Below the pieces are notes generated by a model. That model ran no database searches and had not been told where the DNA came from. It worked only from the letters and a program-made list of their open reading frames with translations. From Paguma larvata (Eukaryota > Chordata > Mammalia > Carnivora > Viverridae), in the NCBI GenBank assembly GCA_030068075.1, contig CM057839.1:49938960-50002959 (forward strand): a stretch of 64,000 bases of DNA, given 5' to 3'. Within the stretch, counting starts at the first letter, position 1; each line of letters begins with the position of its first letter. A program made the translations under genes and the position numbers. Positions 37,246 to 47,400 of the stretch are shown piece by piece.

Positions 37246-38344
37246 TACACCCGATTTTTTTCCCCCAAAGGGCACTAGCTGATGAATCCTGAGCTAAAGT
37301 TTCCACTGTGTAACCACATTGCAATTAACTCCAGCACCTGAATCCTTCAGTTAGTTGTTCAACCTTCCCAGTAGGGAGATTGCCAGCAGGCAGCCCCTGC
37401 AGCCTGAGACGCCACATCCAGTGCGAAGAGGGTTCTGAGGGGAGATGTCAGATGAATGCTTCTGTAGCCATTTAAATAAGAAGCTGATTGTTAGGGTTAC
37501 CTTGGCTTCCCACCTTCTTTTCCGGATATTCAGAGGTCATGCTATGTATGTGGTAGAACGTTCATCTGGAAAATTGCCTCCAGCCAGATTAATACAGCAT
37601 CACTATTTTTTAACTTATATCTCACATGACATACGTGCCTTTATCTTCACATCTTGTTGCATTTTGAAGGCCATACCTGTCTCTATGCTCAGTCTGAAAA
37701 ATACATTGCTAAAATAGCAATTGCTAAAAATACTAAATATTGTAGCTACCACCTGCCTCCAAAAAAACAAAAAAAGTATGGCATGTATTGTAAATGAGCA
37801 TTTCAGTAGGACTAACTGCACTAGCCAGGTCTATCTACCCTTCCAGCTCTCGGTCACCTGTCCCCCTATATATTGTCTTTGGTAAAGGTATTTCTCTCTC
37901 CAATACGGCCAGTTAGTCCCTTTGCTTTCTGGCCAAGACCTTCTGCTGAGGGAAGATCTGGAGGCTTCTGACCCATTTTAACAGCTCAGTTGGAAAAATA
38001 AGCCACACAAATATAGTCTAACATTGGAAGTAATCAGATCAGTCATGCAAATTAATAAGTACATAAGGTCATATCCCAAAAGAAAAGAGTGCAGTCTCAT
38101 ACAACAAAAGCTGCCAGAAAGAATGGATTTTAAAGGGAAATGAAAACTAAAAAGCCAGCCCTGATTTTGGACTCTTCTAAAAGCTCTTGATGTTATCTTC
38201 TGTTAGGTGTATAATCTCCTGGGCATTGGTGTTTGGGAGGCACCCATACTCTGTACCTCACAGCAAGGTGAAGACCACCCTATTAAGAGGCTTTTTATAA
38301 TAAAAATAAAAGAGTTTTTTAAAAAAGCAAAAGACAACATTTAT
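37246..38344. other. OLFM4 downstream flank
   Basis: AT-rich sequence between the L1/SINE nest and the inferred end of OLFM4. No recognised repeat or gene. Confidence 0.5.
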
Positions 38345-38364
38345 ATCAAAACACTCTTTAATCA

Positions 38365-38370
38365 TTTATT
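38365..38370 (-). terminator. Candidate distal poly(A) signal of OLFM4
   Basis: Canonical AATAAA on the minus strand about 1.23 kb after the stop codon. Cleavage would be expected about 10-30 nt beyond, near 38340-38355. Chosen as the main candidate because it matches the expected transcript length. Confidence 0.5.
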
Positions 38371-38568
38371 AAAAGGGGACGGTTACAGCATTAAAAGAGC
38401 CAGTCCTATAGACTGAGGCTCATGAACATCAAGGGGAAACAGACCAAGAGCAGATGAGAAAGCCATCCAAAAGCACAGAAGTACATACACCTGCTAGGTT
38501 TTCAAACTGCACTGATTTACTAGATATTCTCAATGGTTTTTAAAAAATATTTCTTCCTCAAAAAACAA

Positions 38569-38574
38569 TTTATT
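38569..38574 (-). terminator. Candidate proximal poly(A) signal of OLFM4
   Basis: Canonical AATAAA on the minus strand about 1.03 kb after the stop codon. It could yield a shorter 3' UTR. Its use cannot be judged from sequence. Confidence 0.35.
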
Positions 38575-39598
38575 TTCTTACAACTTTCAGGCTTAGGCAA
38601 AGACAACACTTGCATGAAACAATTGATATGACTTAATAGAAATGTCACATACGCTCCAAGGGCTTTGTCATGTAACCAGAAATGCTATTATTTTATCACT
38701 GCCATCTGTTCTTCTTATGGTCCTAGAGTCATGTAAGTGAAATTTCATGATGAGACAAAAAATGTAATTTTGTTTCTCTTATACGTAGTCCATAAAAAAC
38801 TGGTTAATTTTCATAAAAAGCAGGAGGTAGGAAACAGGTGGAGGGAATTGGTAGGTAAGTCTGGTTCTAATCTTCTGCTCTGCCTCTGGAATACAGTTAC
38901 AAGGTAGGAGGGTTCTACTGACTCTTCTATAGATGGACAAAGGGATAGAAGAAAAATCAAATCCTCATCTGCAGATCCATCCGGGACTGATTTACAGTGC
39001 ACAATTTAATGTATAAAAGAGCCTCTCTCTAGAAAAGTCTGAGCATCTTACAGATATAATACAAGCATGCTAAGTTTACTAATCTGCTACATATAAAACA
39101 TTGTCCAGGTGCTAGTAAGAAAAACCAAAGATGGCGATTTGATCCCTCAAGGACTTTCAGGTATTAATCTGCCTAAATGAGCGCAGGTGTCTTTCATGCA
39201 TGGATGAATTAGCCTGGCTACATGGAGGAGAACTGGTCACTGAGAAGCATCCCTACAAAGAAAACCCAAAAGCCATAGAGTTCTCTTTAAGTTCCTTGAT
39301 TTCCAGAGCTGTCTCACTGACACCTTCCTTGAACCTGTAATGCTCCTACACCCTCACAATCCCATCTACCCTGGAAGGACCTTATTTTCACAATGGAAAT
39401 GCCTTCTCTGGAGGCAGATGGCTTCCAAAAGAACTTACCAAATCAGGGCAAATATCCTAAGTCTTCAGCATGATAGAACTATGCTCCCAAATATCACTAC
39501 TAAGCAAACACACTTCCAAATCCCCCTGCAGATAGCTAAATAAGTGGAAAAGACCATTTTTTCAAGGAATATTTTATTTCTCTCTCATCCTAACACAT

Positions 39599-40401
39599 TT
39601 ACTTGGGTTGTTTGTTAAAGATCAGATCATAATTCAGAAGGTAACCATCATTATAGACAAAAAGTTTCTGATCAATGGGGTGGTAGTTGATGCTCTGTAC
39701 TCTTTCCTGCATCTTCATCATTACAATGTCTAGTCTGCCCTCTCTCCCTGTGTTTGTGTCATAGTAGTAGAAAATCTCTTCTGTTCTGGTGTTCAGAGTA
39801 CGGGTGGCATACAGAACCCCACATACTATGAAGGCGTTGGAAACTGATGGTTTATACTGCCTGGTATACCAAGTGTTTATCACTGTGAGTGTGGTGTCAT
39901 TAAGTTTACTAATCACCATGTTGCCAGTGCTGGCTTCAGTTGAATAAATCACCCACAACCCATTCTCATCCACAGCCAAGTCAATATCTTGCCAACCAAC
40001 ATTAGCATATGAAAAGCGGTTATTATAGGCGGCATCAGGGAGAGATTGAGACAGTTCAACCCTGTTGTTATTCAGATTAATTTTGCCAATATTCCGGGTG
40101 TTGTACATGTTGACATACATGTAGTTGTTATAAACTGCTATACCACTGCCTTGGCCATAGGTAACCCGATATTCTCGGGCATTTATATACAATAGCAAAT
40201 CATCCAGTGTATTGTGGAGTCTGTAATATTCCAGAAGTCTCCCGTCTGTATTCAGAGGTGCCACCCAATACAGCCCTTTATTTGGTTGCTGGGGAGAGTA
40301 ATCCCGACCCCAGGCACCATACTTATAGGAAAACCCTCTCCAGTTGAGCTGAACTATGATCGGCTTGCTGATATTCACCACGCCACCATGGCCACAGCTC
40401 C
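39599..40401 (-). CDS. OLFM4: OLFM4 coding exon 5: complete olfactomedin domain and stop
   Basis: Encodes residues 235-501; codon 235 (Gly) is split 1/2 across the intron. The acceptor is TGTACAG|GGAGCTG. The domain runs from S-C-G-H-G-G (C237) to the C-terminal Lys. Features that mark a five-bladed olfactomedin beta-propeller are visible: the W-R-G-F and Y-G-A-W motifs near the start, the D-E-N-G-L-W-V-I-Y strand around 378-386, C428 pairing with C237, and Y-N-D-G-Y-L-L-N-Y near the end. Sequons are N244 and N402. The open frame continues upstream to an ATG at 40459, but that part is intron and should not be used as a start. Confidence 0.98.
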
Positions 40402-43400
40402 CTGTACAAACAAGAACATACAAAGGCATTCTTAGAGAAAAATGAATGATGAGATACAAATGATTTAATATCCTAAGAACAAGGAATCCATAAATATTTT
40501 TCTTGTCAGTTCCAGTGACAACAGTGGTTCTGATGGAGAAGAACCAAAACCTTCTCTTGGTGTTAGTCTCAAGGCAAACCTGCTGTCGGCTCTAGAGAAA
40601 ACCATCTCCTGTTTCCACGAATGGGCTTTCATTCCAGAAATGGGGATGCTAAAACTCCCAAGAGCCATATTAAAAAGATTTGAGGGCCTAGAAAGAGGAA
40701 AGGAGGACTTGGTGGATTTGACAGATTTTCTTCTACCAGAAAGCATTTCACAATTTTTTTTATTTCATTTTTCTTCTAGAGAAATCAAAAAAGCAAGGTC
40801 ACCCTAGACCTACCCTTTTTTTTTTTTTCATAAAGTCATAAGGTGCTATTTACCAGGATCAGGGACAACTGTGATGAAGAAGAAGACTGCCCTGGACAAG
40901 TGTCCACACCCTTCACTTTTCTGCCACTCCCTGGAACCCCAAGTGCATCCCCATACCAGGTACCAATGCTGCCCCAACCCAATCTCAGAAGAAGAAGTTT
41001 TAAACGTGGTATTTTAAAGATACAAAAAGATGGTCCTCTAATAGTAGGGTTTTAGCCTTGAGAACCCAGGGAAGTGATTTTAAGGCAACAGAGCCTGATC
41101 TGTGCCCCAAGCATAGCCTATTATGTAGATCACTTGGTGACCATCTTCCTGCAGTTGTAAGGTAGGTCGTACTGTTTATACCACATATTCTACTGGGCCA
41201 TAGACTGACAGGCAAGTCCTTCACCTTTCTCAATCTGACACTGTCATCATAATGTGTACAGTCAAGTGGGACCAGACTCACCGGTCCACGGAATCTACCT
41301 TCCCTGTACCACCAGTGAACAACCCAGGCTGGACAACTGCCCCGGCACATCGCACTCAGAAATGCCTGCCAACCCAAATCCTTTATGAGCTACAAAAATA
41401 ACAGTAGGGGCGCCTGGGTGGCTCAGTCGGTTAAGCCTCCGACTTCAACTCAGGTCATGATCTCGCGGTCTGTGAGTTCGAGCCCCACGTCGGGCTCTGT
41501 GCTGGTGTCTCAGAGCCTGGAGCCTGCTTCAGATTCTGTGTCTCCCTCCCTCTCTCTGCCCCTCCCCTGTTCACGCTCTGTCTCTATGTCTCTCAAAAAT
41601 AAATAAACATTAAAAAAAAAAAATAACATAAAACTCCTCCAGGATTTTTATAATAACTATCCAGAATTGAACGCACATTTTGGGTGATCTTAGTAAATAT
41701 CCCCTTTAAAAATGGGTAACATTGTTTATTGGATGACAAAGAAAATTCCACTTCAAGTACATTTGAGGTCATTTTCCTTCATCCGATTGCCTGGAGCTGA
41801 GCAGGTGAGGGAAGGAGGAACAGAACCTGCATCACCTGATCTGGCTTTGAATGCTTAGAGGGAATCAGGGAGCCGTGGAGAACACATGATGTGCGCTAGA
41901 GCCAAAAGCAGAGCTCCAAAGAATTACCTGATTTATCGTGGGGGGCAGGAGGGTGGTGAAGGGGGAGCAAAGCTTTGCCTATAAGTCTGTGCTTCTGACC
42001 GATATGGAAAGACCTGTTTCTTTCCTTGCTAAATTCCCCCCCGCCACCCTGCCCTGCCCCTCCTCACTCAAGGACTGCTCAGAGGTGAAACCATTACTAG
42101 AAACCCTGCTTTTATTTTTCCAATCTGCTGGGGCTTTTTGGTCCCAGAATTAACTACGTGCTCCTTAAATGCTCTCATAAATCCGCAGTTGGTGGGAAAG
42201 CCAGCCAACCGTACAACAGGTAGAGAAATGAGACCATTCTGTACCCAACCTCAAATAATTTTGCATATCATTAAGCAGAACACAGTCGCTGGTTTATTTT
42301 AATAATGCATGCACCATTTCATAAATAAAAAAGCAACGTGTGTTCATCCAAGAGACTGCTCTCCACCAAAGAAATAATAAATAAAATTATAAATTATTAT
42401 TTCTTCTCCTAAAAGTGATCTCTCAGATGAATGCTTGTTTGCTTTTGTTTATGAAACAATGCATGAATTATTAAAATAAAGTTAGCGGTGTGTTCAGTTT
42501 AATGATAACAAAAACTGTTTGAGTTTCCATATGCTACAAACTGGATTTTCTAGTTAAAATATCTTCCTGAGAACTTATTTATTTAACTACATTCACTCTA
42601 AGGAAATGAAAGAAAGTCACGTTTTTCTTGCAGGTTGGAAGACTTAGGAATTGTTTGCTTAACTGAATCTTGCTTTCCTGGAAAGAAAATATCCTGAAAC
42701 CAATGGTAACAAAATACTTAAGGAAAACTTAAGATGTATAATTTTATTCAAACATTATCATGGGTTAAAGATAATAAACTGTTCTGTCTTGGAGGTAGAA
42801 ATCCTTAGATATAAAGGAATCAAAATAAACTTCTCTTAAAAATTGCTACTTCTACTAATAATAATAATGGCTCATCATTTTACAAGTTGACCAGGAAATT
42901 AAAAATTGTACCTGGTATGAATACCGAAACTGTATGAAGCCTAAATCTCTTTCTCTCACTTCTCAAACTTTCTCACTCCTAAACATTCTCCTACCCTTTT
43001 TTGCTATACCCCTCTTATCCTCAGTGTCCTTTAGGCCATTTTTAGGGCCCTCGCAGTGGTCAAAAGAAGCAGAAATAGGGAAGAGAACTAAACACTGTTG
43101 CCAACACTACAGATGTGGCTACAGCAGTGACAGACCAGAGAAAAGGCTATGGCGGGCTTCCTTGACTCCTGGCAGCAAATCGTCCTGGAAAGGATACTGA
43201 AACTGATAGCCAGCCTGGTGCCCACTGCTCTCTTTGCCCAGCCAGAGCCCCCATCCCTCCTCGCCCCATCTATGCCAAGCTTCCTCCAGCCCTCCCTTAC
43301 CTCGTACCCCTTCCCAGCCCCTTCCTTCATTTCAAGGTCTTAGGGAAACTTCATTCCCTTCTTAGCCACCCCAAGTTTACACCTCTGCCACTGGCACAAC

Positions 43401-43733
43401 CACCCATTGCCTAACCATAATCCAAGAATGTGAAAGACCAACGAATCATTTCACATTTTTCTGCTGGAAAAGAACATGCCACAGAACTAAGAGTAAAAGT
43501 ACACTTTTAGCTCTTCCACAAGCAAGGAAGTAAAGATAAATTGGTGTTAATCAGGTTGGTGAGTTGTTGGAACTTTCTCGTTACTGTGGGAATCGCAGGT
43601 GCACCTCTCTATCAGAGCATCTGTGGAAGGGAGCCTGGTACAGTGAAGATACTGGCAGACAGATTCCAATTCAAGTCCTGACTCCAGTACTTACTGGCTG
43701 CATAATCTTCTGAGCTTCAGTTTCCTTGTGTTA

Positions 43734-43780
<47 letters not shown>

Positions 43781-44346
43781 CTACTCTGTAGAACTGTTAA
43801 GAAGAAGAGAGAGAAGGTATGTACATGTAACTCAACAAATGGTAACTATCAGCATTATAATCACATCACATTACAGTTGAAAGTTCACATGACTGTCTCC
43901 CTTCCTACACAGCGGTTTCTGGAGGTTCCTGTATCCATCCTGGGAGCCCTAGTTCCCAGAACAGGACCAGCTATACAGTGGCACCAAGTTATGTTCATGG
44001 AATAAAAGAACGAAAGACTGATCAAATACCCCAGACCCAGCTTACCTTATTTATAAAACAGCTAGCACTCTACCCTGCTACATATCTGAGTTACAAAAAG
44101 CCTGGTATTCACTCGGCAGAACATAAAGCAAGGAACCCTCCCCACAAGTGTCGCCTTGGTTGGCAGTCTCATCATGCAATTCATTAGATCTTGCCATGGG
44201 GTTCTGAAAACAGCCTGGGAAGCCACATGAAAAGACTTTAACGTACCCTAACTTGGCTTTTTTATTTTTAGTTTTTAAAGATTTTTTAAATGCTTTTTAT
44301 TTATTTGGAGAGAGAGAAGGATAAAGAGCATGAGTGAGGCAGGGGC

Positions 44347-44407
<61 letters not shown>

Positions 44408-47400
44408 AAGAAAGAAAGAAAAACCCAAGCAGGCTCTGCACTGTCAGCTCAGAGTCTGACTCTGGGCTCTATCTCACAAACCATGAGATCATGATCTGAG
44501 CCAAAATCAAGACTCAGATGCTTAACCAACTGAGCCACCCAGGCGCCCCCTAAGTTGTCTTTTTTAAAGTCTCATGGTTAGTAGCGTTTTTCTTAAGTCA
44601 AAGACTATATGCAGAGGAAACTTAATCACAGATCTAGCAGTACAGTCTCCTACCTGAACAACTGCACTTTGAGCAAAGAGAATACAATTCACTTGTGAGA
44701 ATTAGGCAATCAACCTGATCATAATCACAAAATGAGGAAGCCGAAATTGATTCTGAATTAGTGGACATATACTCCCCAACACTCTACTTTTCCTAAAGCT
44801 GGGGATTTTGGCAGGTCACCCCCTACCTTTCATCAGCCACTTACTGAGCACCTACTATGTGTCAGCACAGAACCTGACCTCATCTCCAAGCACAACGCTG
44901 ACTGACCCCTGGGCGTGTACAGACACTTTGCCTATCTCCAGTCGTCTAGGTTCAGGGGACATCAGAGGGAGTCAGTTGTTTTCAGGGAAAAAAAGTTAAC
45001 GAGCAGAAGGGCAATTATTTTAGATTAGAAGGTTCTATGAAATGACATAGACAAAGGTGTCATTTGCGGCATAAGCCAAACACAAAGCACTTTCACTGAA
45101 CCCTCCCTACACTACTGCTTCTAAGATCAAGTTGACCACAGACAGCAACCTGCAACTGCAAGGGAGGGGCCCTGAGAACACGGAATTCCTTGATAGCTGA
45201 GACTTGCATGCAGTCTTTTGTTCTGTGCAACTCCGCAGTGAAAAAAGCAGACCGGCCAGATTTTAAAGTCCCATAATAGTGAGCAACTTTAATTAAAGTC
45301 TCCACAGGCTCACAACTTTGTGGTGCCTGGGGAGTTTCCAATTCTGCATTACCAACCAATCCAAGCAGAAAGAGAGCAAGTAAAAGAAATTGATTTAAAA
45401 ACATGACAAAAAGTCAGTTTAATATAAACATCATAAATATAATATGAACAAAGCTGGAGGAGGGCCAAGTGGCTTGGCCGGGATCCAGGTACAGCCAAGG
45501 TTGTGGGAAAGTGAGAGGAAATCTGGGTCCAATTTGCTTAAACAACACAGCTGGGCTGGGATGACTCACAGAAGTCTAAGTGTGAGGACCTAGGGGAAAG
45601 TTCTCGAAAAAAATTTCTAACAAAAATAATCCAACAGGCTCGCTTGTTTTCCTCCTTAGATATACTAAGAAGTCTGCTTTCTCTCCCACTGCCGTTCTCA
45701 GGTTACTGCCATCTGATGCTCTAGGTCCTGAGGTACCCAAGGAGGGAGGGCTCTTGCATTTCAGCCTCAGACCTGCCACTAACCACCCGTGTGGCCTCAG
45801 GAAAAGCAGCACCCTCACCACCTAAGTTCCCTCCTCTGAGACATGATGGACCAGAGCTAGATGGCCCTAAATGTGCCTTCCAGTTCTAAAATGTCCTTGC
45901 TGGAAGGAAGGAAGGAAGGAAGGAAGGAAGGAAGGAAGGAAGGAAGGAAGGAAGGAAGGAAGGGAGGGAGGAAGGAAGGGAAGGAAGGGAGGGAGGGAGG
46001 GAGGAAGGAAGGGTAGGGAGGCAGGAAGGGAGGGAGGAAGGAAGGGAAGGAAGGGAGGGAGGGAGGGAGGAAGGAAGGGTAGGGAGGCAGGAAGGGAGGG
46101 AGGGAGGGAGGAAGGGAGGGAGGGAGGGAGGAAGGAAGGGAAGTAAGGAAGGGAGGGAGGGAGGGAGGGAGGGAGGAAGGAAGGAAGGGAAGGAAGGAGG
46201 GAGGGAGGGAGGGAGGAGGGAGGAAGGAAGAAAACCTTGCTTGGGTGTTATCAGGGCTTGTCATTGCTTTGACCCCTGTCCTCAAGAAGCCCTGCATGGC
46301 CCAGCAGAAACAGCTCACGTTTTCAATGCACATTGACTCCGCTGACCCCAGACTAAATTTAACCTTAGTTTGTTCCAAAAGATAAGGCATGGCCTTTGTC
46401 CTGAACTTCCTCTGTATGTCATACTATGACAGGTTGCCAATGGCAGAGGGCGGGAAGAGAGTCTCCTGAACACCACCGAGAGGCTTAGAACCATGGCAGT
46501 ATCTAATCAAAGCCTTGAAGAAGCCAGTTACCTTGACAAGGATCCAGAAACAGTCTAAGAGGAAACAGTTTGTGGAAACAGAAATTAATGAAAGTAACAA
46601 GAGCTGTAAGATTTGATGAGAAGGTACAGGCCATTTTCAGGCTGAGGAGCTCGCGACCTGCAGGGAGGGCTTCCCTGTGACAGGGCTGCACAAGGAGACA
46701 GAGGTGGGCTTTAGTTGACATGGAGGGACGTGCTGAAACACACAAGGACCTCGCACCGCTTTTGTTCACAGCAAGGTTCTCACTTCAATTATCATCACTA
46801 ATAATAATAGCAAATTCCAGCGTATAAGTGCCAATCACAGAGCGCTGCACTTATCAAGGCTTGCTTAACCCTCCCTGCAACCCTGCAAGGTAAGTGGTTT
46901 TCTCCCATTTTATCAAAGGGGAGATTAAGGATCCTTTCCTGTGGCCACATAGCTAGGAAGCTCAGGTCTTTGGGGTCCCAAAGCCATTCTCCTGACCTCT
47001 ACACTCCCCTGCCTCCATTCATGGAGGTATTATGGAGCACCCCCCTCTATGCTATACCTACCGCCAAGGATTATCGTTAGAGAGTATGAGGCCATCCCTG
47101 CCCTCCTGGAACTCACAGCCCAGGCGGGATAGCAGGCCACGCCCACAAGTACTGTACATGTGGACCATTAAATCCTCCTTGAATCCTTGGACTCGCTAAA
47201 ACACAGCAGGCGCATTTAAGGAAAGCATAAGGGGAAAAATAACGAGGCAGAAGCAGGGACAGAAAGAAAGAAAGAAAGAAAGAGGAAAGGAAGATTCAAG
47301 GCACAACCCAGCTCGTCGGATACACGAGCCCTTGCAATCTATAGGACAGCACCCACACCGCACAGACTCCAGAGGCTTTCGCCAGGCCCCCCCACCCATC

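Larger units (their letters stand above)
38345..39598 (-). other. OLFM4: OLFM4 3' untranslated region (inferred)
   Basis: Sequence after the TAA stop with no continuing frame. Three AATAAA hexamers lie on the minus strand: 39578-39573 (only about 20 nt after the stop, unlikely to be used), 38574-38569 and 38370-38365. The last would give a 3' UTR of about 1.25 kb, close to the human transcript as remembered. The region is AU-rich and free of recognisable SINE insertions, which fits a transcribed UTR. The exact end is inferred. Confidence 0.65.

Noticed and set aside
40402..40459. Upstream ATG extension of the exon 5 frame
   Set aside because: The added residues lie in intron 4 beyond a good TTTGTACAG acceptor whose phase matches exon 4.
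45857..46390. 177-codon reverse ORF rich in Pro, Ser, Phe and Leu, and a 91-codon forward ORF
   Set aside because: Both are translations of the GGAA/GGGA satellite.
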